Both the position numbers and the translations under genes were made by a program. Under the pieces are notes generated by a model. The model saw nothing but the letters and a program-made list of their open reading frames with translations, was not told the origin of the DNA and did no database searches. From Fibrobacter sp. (GTDB taxonomy: Bacteria; Fibrobacterota; Fibrobacteria; Fibrobacterales; Fibrobacteraceae): a DNA stretch of 40,277 nt. Where the stretch lies: contig JAAYJH010000055.1 in NCBI GenBank assembly GCA_012523035.1, positions 1 through 40,277 on the forward strand, in the 5' to 3' direction. This document shows positions 9,141 to 18,081 of the stretch, one piece after another. Numbering within the stretch: position 1 is the first letter of the stretch; the number at the start of each line of letters is the position of its first letter.

Positions 9141-9291
9141 ATTTATAATGCACCTAAGTAAAAACTACGATTAAAATGTTTTTGACCAAGAGAAAGTAAA
9201 AAATAACTCATTACTTGTCTATCAAAGAGAAAAAAAAACGATTCAAATCACGCTTCTCTGACTTTCTAGGGATCCTTAAAGCCTTATAAAA
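9141..9291. other. Intergenic leader between cysS and the polysaccharide operon
   Basis: 151 bp between cysS and the wzc-like gene, both on the minus strand. It holds a degenerate copy of the dispersed repeat (9242-9265) and an AT-rich stretch just upstream of the wzc-like start that could carry the operon promoter. I see no convincing -35/-10 pair and no strong U-tailed hairpin after cysS. Confidence 0.4.
9242..9265 (-). repeat. Degenerate copy of the dispersed ~25-bp repeat (copy 0)
   Basis: On the minus strand this reads AAGTCAGAGAAGCG then TGATTTGAA. Aligned to the other four copies it matches 12 of 14 bases in the left half and, after a 2-base deletion, 7 of 9 in the right half. It could be a decayed copy or chance similarity. 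Confidence 0.35.
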
Positions 9292-10695
9292 CTAAAAAGA
9301 CCACGAAGTTCCATTAGGACCGTCTTGAATAGTCACCTTCATTTTGAGCAATTCATCTCGGATCTTATCGCTTTCGGACCAATTTTTCGCCTTTCTTGCC
9401 TCATTTCTTTGTGCCAGTAAATCTTCTATTTTTTTTACAATAGATGGATCTACCTCTGTTAGAGGCTCTAACCTAGATTGTCCCAAATTTAAACCCAAAA
9501 CTCGATCGAAATCTAAAACTAAACTCGCTTTTTCAAAATCTTCTAAATCCTCTTTGAGCATTTCGTTTAAAACACCCAAAGCCATAGGAGTATTTAAATC
9601 ATCACCAATCGCTTCTTTAAAGCTTTTTTGAATCTTTAAGGCAAGAGCACTTTTTATTTCTCCCCCTTTACCGATGAGTGGATCCGTTTTTCTACGCAAA
9701 CTTTTTAAAGATTCCCTTGCGTTTTCAAGAGCTTCCCAGGTGAAATTCAAATAATTTCTATAATGACTCGTCAATGCAAACAAACGATAATCTAAAGGAT
9801 CAAAACCTTTTTTTTGTAACAAAGAAATCGTTAAAAACTCCCCTGTACTTTTACTCATTTTACCCCCACCCATACGCAAAAACTCTCCATGGAGCCAAAA
9901 TCTAGAAAACAGTTTTCCAGTTGCACATTCACTTTGAGCAATTTCGTTGGTGTGGTGCACTCGTACATGGTCAGACCCCCCACAATGGATGTCCAAAGTT
10001 TCTCCTAAATGGTGCATTGCCATAGCCGAACACTCAATGTGCCAACCAGGAAAGCCTAGACCCCAAGGACTTTCCCACTCCATTGCTCTTTTTTGATTTG
10101 GTGGACTAAATTTCCATAAAGCAAAGTCTGTGGCAGAGCGTTTTTCTCCCATATCAATACGAGAACCCTGCCTTAGATTTTCAACATCCAGATTGGCAAA
10201 CTCTGGATAACGATTGAACTTTGCACTATCAAAATAAATCCCATCAGAAGTTTTATAAGTAAACCCCTTTGCTTCTAAGTTTTGAATAAGTTGAATTTGT
10301 TCTGGGATATGATCGGTGGCTTTACACCAAATGACAGGTTCCACAATATTTAAACTTTTCCAATCTTTCATAAAAGCTTGAGTATAATACTCTGCCACCT
10401 CCCAAACTGTTTTACCAGTCCTAGCGGCACCTTTTTCCATTTTATCATCTCCATCGTCTGCATCACTTGTCAAATGCCCTACATCTGTAATATTTACAAC
10501 ATGCTTCACAGAAAAACCATGATATTCTAGCGTACGACGAAGCACATCTTCAAAGATATAGGTCCTAAGATTCCCTATATGTGCATAATGATAAACAGTG
10601 GGTCCACAACAATACATTTTTACAGTATCATTTGTTTCTAACAACTGAAAAACTTCTTTGGAACGACTTGCGGTATTATAAAACTTTAAACTCAT
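9292..10695 (-). CDS. cysS: Cysteinyl-tRNA synthetase
   Basis: A 467-residue class I aminoacyl-tRNA synthetase that charges tRNA-Cys in the cytoplasm. The HIGH motif is HIGN (39-42) and the KMSKS motif is intact (279-283). Zinc ligands expected for CysRS are present: Cys30 in YCCGPT, Cys222 in GWHIECSAM and the HHTNE motif (247-251). A C-terminal anticodon-binding helical domain follows, and length is normal. The start is set by the conserved MSLKFYNT opening, although no strong Shine-Dalgarno is visible. It is divergent from gltX and appears monocistronic, or leads weakly into the polysaccharide operon on the same strand. Confidence 0.97.
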   Translation of the reverse strand: MSLKFYNTASRSKEVFQLLETNDTVKMYCCGPTVYHYAHIGNLRTYIFEDVLRRTLEYHGFSVKHVVNITDVGHLTSDADDGDDKMEKGAARTGKTVWEVAEYYTQAFMKDWKSLNIVEPVIWCKATDHIPEQIQLIQNLEAKGFTYKTSDGIYFDSAKFNRYPEFANLDVENLRQGSRIDMGEKRSATDFALWKFSPPNQKRAMEWESPWGLGFPGWHIECSAMAMHHLGETLDIHCGGSDHVRVHHTNEIAQSECATGKLFSRFWLHGEFLRMGGGKMSKSTGEFLTISLLQKKGFDPLDYRLFALTSHYRNYLNFTWEALENARESLKSLRRKTDPLIGKGGEIKSALALKIQKSFKEAIGDDLNTPMALGVLNEMLKEDLEDFEKASLVLDFDRVLGLNLGQSRLEPLTEVDPSIVKKIEDLLAQRNEARKAKNWSESDKIRDELLKMKVTIQDGPNGTSWSF

Positions 10696-10885
10696 AGTCT
10701 AGAAATTTAGAAAAAGTGCTCAAAAATCAACTGATTATTCATAGAAATTCTCTTTTTTTGGCCTATTATCTTCTAAAAGCCCCCAAATCAAAGATTTTAC
10801 ATTTTTTAACGCCATATACTAATTATTTTTGTTATTTTTTGTCAATAATCTTATGCTCGTTTTGCATCCTGTCAAAGGTATTTTT
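10696..10885. other. Divergent intergenic region cysS / gltX
   Basis: 190 bp of AT-rich sequence that must hold both divergent promoters. The open frames that extend through it are unlikely to be genes. AAAGGT at about 10875-10880 is a good Shine-Dalgarno for the gltX start chosen here. No inverted repeat or RNA leader was recognised. Confidence 0.4.
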
Positions 10886-12352
10886 ATGTCTCACTCAGAT
10901 ATTCCTGTTCGCGTTCGTTTTGCACCTAGTCCCACTGGTTATCTCCATGTAGGTGGCGCTCGAACTGCTATTTATAATTATTTTTTTGCAAAGGCTCTTC
11001 AAGGCACTTTTTATTTAAGAATCGAAGACACCGATCAAAAACGCTATAACGAAGAAGCACTTCAAGATTTATTAAAAGACCTTCAATGGCTTGGCTTAAA
11101 TTGGGATGAAGGCCCTGGCGTTAACGAAAAACATGGGCCCTATTTTCAAAGCCAAAGGTTGCACTTATACGCTCAACATATTCAAAAACTACTCGATTCT
11201 GGTGATGCTTATTATTGTTTTTGCACCGAAGAAAGACTTCAAGAACTTAGAGCAGAACAAGAAAAGTCTGGAGCATCCATCACTGGATACGACAGGCACT
11301 GTAGAGACATCTCTAAAGAAGAAGCTAAAAACAGGATCGCTCAAGGCGAAAAAGCGGTCATTCGCTTCAAAGTGCCCAAAACAGGGAACACTACTTTTAC
11401 AGATTTTATTCGAGGAGAAATTTCTTATCAAAATGAACTCCAAGACGACTTGGTGTTAATCAAAAGAGATGGATTTCCGACTTACCATTTTGCCAGTGTC
11501 GTCGATGATCACTTGATGCAAACTTCGCATGTGTTGCGTGGAGACGAATGGATTAGTTCTACTCCAAAGCACATTTTGCTTTATAAAGCTTTTGGTTGGG
11601 AGCCCCCTGTATTTTGTCATTTACCTGTAATTCTTGCAGCAGGAGGTGGAAAGCTCTCTAAAAGAAAAGGAGCTGCTTCTGTAGGGGATTTTAGAGAATT
11701 AGGCTATTTACCCGAAGCTCTGGTGAATTTTTTGGCTTTACTGGGCTGGAATCCCGGAGATGAGCGAGAAGTCATGAGTCTCGAAGAGATGATTAACAGT
11801 TTTTCTTTAGATCGCATTAACCCCAAATCCGTAGCTTTTGATGAAAAAAAATTAAAATGGATGAACGGCCAACATTTACATCGTTGTGACCACTCCGTTT
11901 TACTGGAAGCCCTTTTAGATGGCTTAAAAAAAGAATCCATACAAACAGAAGACTTTAACAAAGAATACCATCTTAAAGTAGTTGAAATGTTAAAAACTCG
12001 CGTTTCTTTTTTAACCGATTTAGCTCCTATGGCTTCTTATTTTTATAAAAAACCAAGCCATTTTGATGAAAAAGCACAAAAGAAAAACTGGGGAGAAAAT
12101 TCACTTTCTATCTCAAAATCCGTTCGAAATGAGTTAAAGAAGCTTACAGACTTCAATGCTGTTTCCATAGAAAAAGCCTTTCAACAATTGGCTGAGTCTA
12201 GTCAAATAGGCTTAGGTAAAATTGTAGGAGTCGTCCGTTTGGCTGTTTCTGGTGTAGCCGGAGGTCCAGGGTTGTGGGAAATGTTTGAACTTTTAGGCCA
12301 ATCAGAAGTTTTAAATCGCATAGAAAATGCAGAAAGTCTAATGAAATCATGA
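10886..12352 (+). CDS. gltX: Glutamyl-tRNA synthetase
   Basis: A 488-residue class I synthetase that charges tRNA-Glu. The HIGH-type motif is HVGG (21-24) after FAPSPTGYL. The KMSKS-type motif is KLSKRKG (256-262) in GGGKLSKRKGAASVGDF. The anticodon-binding helical domain fills the C-terminal third. An upstream in-frame ATG (10829) would add 19 residues that are not part of the family; the ATG at 10886 has AAAGGT six to eleven bases upstream and begins directly before the conserved VRVRFAPSPTG. The stop overlaps the next gene start by 4 bp (ATGA), so gltX heads a plus-strand operon with the BON protein, the WYL regulator and queA. Confidence 0.97.
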   Translation: MSHSDIPVRVRFAPSPTGYLHVGGARTAIYNYFFAKALQGTFYLRIEDTDQKRYNEEALQDLLKDLQWLGLNWDEGPGVNEKHGPYFQSQRLHLYAQHIQKLLDSGDAYYCFCTEERLQELRAEQEKSGASITGYDRHCRDISKEEAKNRIAQGEKAVIRFKVPKTGNTTFTDFIRGEISYQNELQDDLVLIKRDGFPTYHFASVVDDHLMQTSHVLRGDEWISSTPKHILLYKAFGWEPPVFCHLPVILAAGGGKLSKRKGAASVGDFRELGYLPEALVNFLALLGWNPGDEREVMSLEEMINSFSLDRINPKSVAFDEKKLKWMNGQHLHRCDHSVLLEALLDGLKKESIQTEDFNKEYHLKVVEMLKTRVSFLTDLAPMASYFYKKPSHFDEKAQKKNWGENSLSISKSVRNELKKLTDFNAVSIEKAFQQLAESSQIGLGKIVGVVRLAVSGVAGGPGLWEMFELLGQSEVLNRIENAESLMKS

Positions 12353-13617
12353 AACAATGCTTTTTGAGTCCCATTACTAGTAAAAAACTTTTTTGCAGAC
12401 GCTGTCAAGTGGTTAGCGATCACAAACTAATGGCTCAAGATGCTTATTCTATTAGTGGGGGCATGCAGCCTCATATCCCTTTACTTTGTTCATGTAAAAT
12501 TTGTGGCACTTATTTTATTGCTTATTCTCAAGAGTTCAATTTCTTTTGTGACTCTCACAAGTCTGAATACACCAAAATCCTTGGACACAATCGCATCCAA
12601 CCGGGCAATTGGCTTTATATAAAAAACAAAGAAAGGCCAGGAAAAGTGAAAAGTGTTTTTAAATTTCCAAAAGAAGAGCTTATCACTATATCTTATCAAA
12701 ATAACTATGAAGAACAGATAAAACACCCTATTTCTAATAACATCAAAGAAGTATCATCCAACGGCTATAAATTATTCCCCGCCCAAACAGGACAGGCTTT
12801 GATCGGTGACCACATCTATCATACTCGTCGTGAATTATTTGGAGAAGTGGTTGGTAAAGTTTTAGAAGCCGAAAAAGAAAAACTGGCTGTTTTACTTGAA
12901 AACAAAACACTACTTTTTATTACTCTCCCAGAAAAATACCAGGCTCCCCCCAAAAAACAACTACTTGACTTTATCAGTCACAAAATATCTAAAGCCTTTG
13001 CCCCCTATCACCAACAATTAAACATTCAAGTTTCTCAAGGAATTGTGTGTATTAGAGGGAGCGTGCCTAGTTTGGCTTTAAAAAACAAACTCAAACTCTT
13101 TATAAAAAACATCCCAAGCCTTAAAGGTTGCATTAACCTTGTCGAAGTACAGCCTTTAAAACCTATTAGTGACACCATTATAAAAGCTAGAGTTTTAACT
13201 ATTTTAGAAGATTTAAGCATCCCTATTTCTAATTACGAAGTCTCTGTTCAAAACGCCGTTGTTCAAATCAAATGTTGTTATCACAATTGCTCCACTCCTA
13301 CAGATTTAGAACAACGAATAGAACAAATCGAAGGTATTAAAGAATTAAATTTAATTCTAGATTTTATGCCTGTCCAACCTTTATTCCAAGAAAAATGGTT
13401 TCAAAATGCAGAAAAAGCCTTGCATAAAAACCCAAAATTGGAGGGATCCAAAATCCGCATTTCTTATCATGGAAAAAAAATATTGCTAGAAGGAAATGTA
13501 CACTCTTTGTTTCAAAAAAGTCGTGCCTATATAGCTACCATGCTTTCCACCAAAAAAATTTCCATAGAAAACAAGCTTCGTATCAGCCCTTATACAGAGG
13601 AACAAGATGTCATCTAG
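12349..13617 (+). CDS. Zinc-ribbon protein with three predicted BON domains, function unknown
   Basis: A 422-residue protein of unrecognised function. The N-terminus looks like a zinc ribbon: C16-x2-C19 paired with C49-x2-C52, with extra cysteines at 47 and 67. The centre (about 75-195) is unassigned and beta-rich. The C-terminal half reads as three BON-type repeats. The first (about 202-268) has LNIQVSQGIVCIRGSVPS; the second spans about 273-339; the third (about 346-413) has EGSKIRISYHGKKILLEGNV. BON domains usually occur in periplasmic or membrane-associated proteins, but no signal peptide or membrane segment is visible here, so it should be cytoplasmic. The start overlaps the gltX stop (ATGA) and the end overlaps the WYL gene by 11 bp. 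Tight coupling suggests the protein and regulator work together; this is inference. Confidence 0.75.
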   Translation: MKQCFLSPITSKKLFCRRCQVVSDHKLMAQDAYSISGGMQPHIPLLCSCKICGTYFIAYSQEFNFFCDSHKSEYTKILGHNRIQPGNWLYIKNKERPGKVKSVFKFPKEELITISYQNNYEEQIKHPISNNIKEVSSNGYKLFPAQTGQALIGDHIYHTRRELFGEVVGKVLEAEKEKLAVLLENKTLLFITLPEKYQAPPKKQLLDFISHKISKAFAPYHQQLNIQVSQGIVCIRGSVPSLALKNKLKLFIKNIPSLKGCINLVEVQPLKPISDTIIKARVLTILEDLSIPISNYEVSVQNAVVQIKCCYHNCSTPTDLEQRIEQIEGIKELNLILDFMPVQPLFQEKWFQNAEKALHKNPKLEGSKIRISYHGKKILLEGNVHSLFQKSRAYIATMLSTKKISIENKLRISPYTEEQDVI

Positions 13618-14572
13618 TTACAACAAAACCAATCGCATAAAATCTCGACTCGAAGCTTCTCCTGCTACCATTGAAGAACTTTCTAATTACATGGAGTGCA
13701 ATAGTAGAACCATTTACAGGTATATCAATGAATTTAAAAAAGAAAATCTAGGCTTAAAAGAGATTGTAAAAGCTGGACAACCCAAACGATTTTTTATAGA
13801 AAAACATCAAGTCAATCCTAATCTCAATTTAATCCGTTCTTTAGAAAATATGAAGGACGAATTGATCGTTGAAAGCAACCATCGATACTCTAAACTTCTA
13901 GCTAAAAGTATAAAAGCTTTAAAAGGAAATCCTACAGAAGAAGGTGTGAGCCCAGAACCCATTAGCGTGGACCCACATTTTGTGATTGACCACGGTCCAT
14001 TTTCTGAATTTAAGGCCTCTGAAAAAAGCATAGAAAAATTCTTAAAAGCTATTAAACTGGGGCAAATGCTCAAAGTTCAATACTGTCAGGGCTCTAACGA
14101 AGAAATCCAAACCATGGAGATTCAACCTCTCAAATTGATTTTAAGAATGGGGACGCTTTATCTAGCCTATATTTCCATTGAAAATAAAACACCTAAAATC
14201 CTTGTATTCAAACGCATTCAAAAGGTTTCTTACTTAAAAAAATTTGCCCCTTCTGTGGAAATCAATTCGAAAAAATTTTATGAACACACTTTTGGAAAAT
14301 GGGTGAGCGATCCATCTATCAAGCCTATAAAAATCGTTTTTGAAATCAAGTCCACCTGGTTAAAGACTATTTTAAAAGAAAGTCAATTCAATCCAAAAGT
14401 GGTAATCAACACCCAAAACAAGAAAACTATTGCTACACTTCATATCAAAGAATCTCCAGATTTAAAGAACTGGCTTATTAGTGTTTTGGGTGATATCGAT
14501 ATTATAAAACCTATAGAGTTAAAAGAAGAATTGAAAAAAGAGTTGTCGGCGAGGCTCAAAAGCTTAAATTAA
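13607..14572 (+). CDS. WYL-domain transcriptional regulator
   Basis: A 321-residue regulator. A winged helix-turn-helix (about residues 8-60; ATIEELSNYMECNSRTIYRYI) is followed by a WYL domain (about 145-215) with TLYLAYIS and the arginine of FKRIQ (203), then a WCX-like C-terminal segment. The signature W-Y-L is degenerate, reading L-Y-L at 184-186. WYL proteins sense nucleotides or nucleic acids and control DNA-damage, defence or metabolic genes. The ATG lies inside the end of the BON gene with GAGG six bases upstream, so translation is coupled. The target is unknown; candidates are this operon and stress or RNA-related genes. No operator could be identified. Confidence 0.83.
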   Translation: MSSSYNKTNRIKSRLEASPATIEELSNYMECNSRTIYRYINEFKKENLGLKEIVKAGQPKRFFIEKHQVNPNLNLIRSLENMKDELIVESNHRYSKLLAKSIKALKGNPTEEGVSPEPISVDPHFVIDHGPFSEFKASEKSIEKFLKAIKLGQMLKVQYCQGSNEEIQTMEIQPLKLILRMGTLYLAYISIENKTPKILVFKRIQKVSYLKKFAPSVEINSKKFYEHTFGKWVSDPSIKPIKIVFEIKSTWLKTILKESQFNPKVVINTQNKKTIATLHIKESPDLKNWLISVLGDIDIIKPIELKEELKKELSARLKSLN

Positions 14573-14578
14573 CTTACC

Positions 14579-14592
14579 AAAGGAATTCCTTT
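14579..14592 (+). promoter_or_regulatory. 14-bp palindrome covering the likely Shine-Dalgarno of queA
   Basis: AAAGGAATTCCTTT is a perfect palindrome just before queA. The AAGGA it contains is the only good ribosome-binding motif near the start, but it is about 14 bases from the ATG and could pair with the CCTTT. It may lower queA translation or be chance. Confidence 0.3.
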
Positions 14593-14598
14593 AAGAAT

Positions 14599-15645
14599 AT
14601 GAACTCTTACCAACTTTCTGAATTTGATTTTGAGTTTCCCCCCCAATTAATAGCATTAAGAACTGCAGGAAAAGGCAAAACTCGTATTTTACATTGTAGC
14701 AAAAGCGGATCACACACTTCTATTTTAAAAGCCCCTCAAATCTTGGATTTATTAAAAAAAGGCGACTGTATTGTTGTGAATAACACCAAAGTTTTTCCTG
14801 CAAGACTTTTTGGTAAAACTCCATTTGGAGGTCAAGTTGAAGCTTTATTAGTCCAGGCTTTAAACCCAAGCAAAAATGGAAAAGCTCGTTTTGAGGCATT
14901 GGTCAAACCAGGCAGGGCTTTCTCACTCAACAAAAGCGTATTTTTAGCAGGAGTTTTTGCCGAGGTTGAAAACATATTAGAAGACGGTACACGCATCCTT
15001 CGTTTTGAAATCACCCCTCAAGAATTAGAAAAACTATTAGAAAAAGAAGGACACATTCCTCTACCCCCATACATTCAAAGGCCCGATGACCAGTCTGACA
15101 AAGAAGCTTACCAAAGTATTTTTGCAAAACAAACTGGAGCTGTAGCCGCCCCTACCGCTAGTCTTCATTTTAGTCAAGAAATGTTAAATCAAATCAAAGA
15201 AAAAGGCGTTTCTATAGCAGAAGTTACTTTACATGTAGGACCAGGAACCTTTCAAAACATCAATACAGAAGACTTTAGAGAACACCAAATGCATGGAGAG
15301 CATTACGAACTCACTGAAAAAAACGCTCAAATAATCAACGAAACAAAAGAAAGACAAGGCCGCGTCATTGCCATTGGCACCACCAGCACTCGAGTCTTAG
15401 AAACAATTGCTTCTGAAGATGGACGGATTCAAGCTCAAAAAGGGCTTACGCGAGCCTTTATCTACCCAGGTTATCGTTACAAAATCACAGATGGACTGCT
15501 CACTAATTTCCACTGGCCAAAAAGTTCTTTGATATTATTGGTCGCCGCTTTTTATGGGAAAGAAAACACTTTAGCGGCATATCAAAAAGCCATAGAGAAC
15601 CAAATGCAACTTTTTAGCTATGGAGATGGGATGCTTATTTTATAA
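14599..15645 (+). CDS. queA: S-adenosylmethionine:tRNA ribosyltransferase-isomerase
   Basis: A 348-residue QueA that transfers and isomerises the ribosyl part of S-adenosylmethionine onto preQ1 in tRNA, making epoxyqueuosine at wobble position 34. Family motifs are present in order: FDFEFPPQLIA at the N-terminus, GDCIVVNNTKVFPARLFGK, GPGTFQNI, HMHGEHYEL-type QMHGEHYEL, and IGTTSTRVLE. The length matches the family. It is the last gene of the gltX-headed operon and ends 12 bp before the convergent GH57 gene, with no terminator hairpin between. No preQ1 riboswitch was seen. Placing a tRNA modification enzyme behind gltX is plausible housekeeping; the two genes between them are the unusual part. 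Confidence 0.97.
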   Translation: MNSYQLSEFDFEFPPQLIALRTAGKGKTRILHCSKSGSHTSILKAPQILDLLKKGDCIVVNNTKVFPARLFGKTPFGGQVEALLVQALNPSKNGKARFEALVKPGRAFSLNKSVFLAGVFAEVENILEDGTRILRFEITPQELEKLLEKEGHIPLPPYIQRPDDQSDKEAYQSIFAKQTGAVAAPTASLHFSQEMLNQIKEKGVSIAEVTLHVGPGTFQNINTEDFREHQMHGEHYELTEKNAQIINETKERQGRVIAIGTTSTRVLETIASEDGRIQAQKGLTRAFIYPGYRYKITDGLLTNFHWPKSSLILLVAAFYGKENTLAAYQKAIENQMQLFSYGDGMLIL

Positions 15646-15657
15646 AAGCCCACTCAT

Positions 15658-18081
15658 TCACTCAAAGTTCAACCATTCAAACATTGGTTTTAATGCTTTA
15701 CAAGTCCCTTGAGGATCTTTTTTATACTTTTCGTAAACCACAAAAGCTTGATTTTCTAAAGAAGTTTTATCAATATACAAGCCCATCCAATCTGCTAAAG
15801 AAATCAATCCCGTGATATGGCGAATCGAAACTTCATCGTAATCTAAAGCCGACTTATCGATCAACTCTGCTATTTTTTTATGAAAAATTCGCCCTGTCCC
15901 TCCAAAAGAGAATCGTGTTTTCAAGCTTTTAGACTCGTCGATTAAATCTTTAATTTCATAAAACAAAATATCACTAGGAATCTCTAAGTATTTTAGAGCC
16001 CCATGATGGATTCTTAGATTAATATCCATGCTCAAAACTTTACGAAGCGTATCGGGCAAAGTGTGATCTGGATCGGCAAGACTATCGACAGTCAATCCTT
16101 GTTTCAAAGCAAAATCAGAGAAGTTTTTAGTGATCTCTAATAGTTTTTTTTGAGTGGTCAAGCGATTGATTCTTTTTAAGGAATCGCTCATTAAATTTTT
16201 AAGGCGAACCACATAAGCACTAGGATACAAAGATTTTAACTCTTCTGTACTAATATTAGGGTTTTCTACAAAGTCTAAATCATTGAAACACCCTTCACAA
16301 ACCACAATATTGACACGACTCAAATGGTCTGTAAGCACCAAAATTTTGGTAGAAAGTTTCTCTTGAATTCTAGTGTCCTTAAAAAAGGAGTGGACCAAAG
16401 TTTGCCTTCTTCTCGAAGACTTGTTTTGTGTACTAATACGGTTGTCTTTATCGTAATAAAGCTCGTTTAGACCCAAATGATGCACTACCGCCCTTTCTGC
16501 CATCATTTTCATCACTACTGGCAATTCTGGAGTAGCTAAACTTGTGAAAACCTCGGCCCCGTTCAATTTGTTTTGATTAGAAGTGGCTTTGGCTAAAATA
16601 CTCAACACCTCTTCTTTAATGGGGTGTCCAAAAGGTAAAAAAGACTGGAACAACTCGATAGCCCTAAGAGCATATCGCATGTTTTGTACAGGCTCTAGCC
16701 CTTCGATATCATTAAAAAACCACCCACAACTCGTGTAACTAAAAAGCACAAATTTTTGAATTTCCAAAAGTCTTATCAAAGATGCAGATGCTTTTTCATC
16801 TTGAGGATTTTTTAAAACTTTCTTTAAAAAACTTTCTGTTCTAGTTAAATTTTCGGGCTCCACTAGAACTTGAGCATATTCATTACGAATAAGCCATGGA
16901 TCTATTTCTGACATTTTTGGGATTTCGCTTAAATACACCAAATCCACCATTTTCTTTAAATGATCAAAAGCCTCTCTTAAGGGCCCTCGCCACTTTTGAT
17001 TCCACTCCGCAGGCCCTCCTGTCGAGCAACCACAATCTCGAATCCATCGACCCACACCATGAGCACAACTCCACGCCGATCCTTCACCGTGCATGTTTTT
17101 AAGGCGAACTTCGTGTTGGGGTGGAAAGTGTTCCAAAAACCAAGCATAATTCACTGGAATCATATTATTCGCTGGAGCATATCGATTAAAAAGCCATGCA
17201 GCACACATATCGCCATAAGCTTCATGGTGTCCGTAAGACTCTCCATCAGTTCCAATATTGATCAATTGAGTGTGCTGTTTATTGGAATCGTAAGTATCTT
17301 GTATGCGTTTACCAAAAACCTTAGCATCTCTCAAAAGGTGTTCAAAGCCCACAGCACTAGAAAGTTCTGCATTATAAAAAAACACATCTAAATAACCTTC
17401 ACACAAAACATTCCCGTCGATATCTTTTGGAAATATTCTATAAGGTCTAGTGGTATCTATATTGGTATGAGAAACATCTCCCCACTCTTCTCTATTAAAA
17501 TCTCTAAAGGATTCTGCTTGAGTAGGCGATAAAATCACAAAGCGAATCCCTTCACCAATCAAATCCACAATGGTATCCATATTAATAGCTGTTTCTGCAA
17601 GCCACATGGCTTCTGGTTTTCTATTAAAATGAAACTCAAAGTCTTGAATACCCCAACGGATTTGAGTCACACGATCTTCTTTGCTAGCCAGGGGCATAAT
17701 AATATGATTATAAACTTGGGCTATGGCATTTCCGTGCCCACCCAATCGCTCCATACTTTTTTTATCTGCCTCTTGAATGCGTTTATAAGTATCGGGAGTT
17801 TTTTTACGGAGCCAATTCATTAAAGTAGCCCCCATATTAAAGCTCATAAACTCATAATTATTGACAATCTCTTGAATTCGGCCTTCTGCATTCAATATAC
17901 GGCTAGCCCCATTGGGACTATAACACTCATGGGCGATTCGATCATTCCAATCATGAAAAGGGTGAGCACTTTCTTGATTTTCGATGATTCCAGTCCATGG
18001 ATTTTCTCTAGGAGGCTGATAAAAGTGTCCATGAATGGTAAAATAGAGAGGCTTTTCAGAAGTCATATTATGATTTTTCAT
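15658..18081 (-). CDS. Glycoside hydrolase family 57 protein with DUF3536 C-terminus
   Basis: An 807-residue cytoplasmic GH57-like protein. The N-terminal half has the GH57 start motif IHGHFYQPPREN, the MWLAETAIN segment in the position of the conserved catalytic-region glutamate, and GTDGESYGHH matching the region that carries the acid/base aspartate. The C-terminal half is the DUF3536-type helical region. Members are thought to act on alpha-glucans such as glycogen, but biochemical proof for this subgroup is thin. The start is uncertain: the ATG at 18081 has AAGGA very close, an ATG at 18066 falls one base after the maeB stop, and an earlier ATG at 18111 lies inside maeB. It is translationally linked to maeB. 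Confidence 0.85.
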   Translation of the reverse strand: MKNHNMTSEKPLYFTIHGHFYQPPRENPWTGIIENQESAHPFHDWNDRIAHECYSPNGASRILNAEGRIQEIVNNYEFMSFNMGATLMNWLRKKTPDTYKRIQEADKKSMERLGGHGNAIAQVYNHIIMPLASKEDRVTQIRWGIQDFEFHFNRKPEAMWLAETAINMDTIVDLIGEGIRFVILSPTQAESFRDFNREEWGDVSHTNIDTTRPYRIFPKDIDGNVLCEGYLDVFFYNAELSSAVGFEHLLRDAKVFGKRIQDTYDSNKQHTQLINIGTDGESYGHHEAYGDMCAAWLFNRYAPANNMIPVNYAWFLEHFPPQHEVRLKNMHGEGSAWSCAHGVGRWIRDCGCSTGGPAEWNQKWRGPLREAFDHLKKMVDLVYLSEIPKMSEIDPWLIRNEYAQVLVEPENLTRTESFLKKVLKNPQDEKASASLIRLLEIQKFVLFSYTSCGWFFNDIEGLEPVQNMRYALRAIELFQSFLPFGHPIKEEVLSILAKATSNQNKLNGAEVFTSLATPELPVVMKMMAERAVVHHLGLNELYYDKDNRISTQNKSSRRRQTLVHSFFKDTRIQEKLSTKILVLTDHLSRVNIVVCEGCFNDLDFVENPNISTEELKSLYPSAYVVRLKNLMSDSLKRINRLTTQKKLLEITKNFSDFALKQGLTVDSLADPDHTLPDTLRKVLSMDINLRIHHGALKYLEIPSDILFYEIKDLIDESKSLKTRFSFGGTGRIFHKKIAELIDKSALDYDEVSIRHITGLISLADWMGLYIDKTSLENQAFVVYEKYKKDPQGTCKALKPMFEWLNFE

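Noticed and set aside
10716-10952. Small open frame in the cysS/gltX intergenic region
   Set aside because: Its codons are low in complexity and it overlaps the gltX start; the region looks like promoter DNA.
11106-11459. Open frame in another frame within gltX
   Set aside because: It overlaps the conserved catalytic region of GluRS and has no family resemblance.
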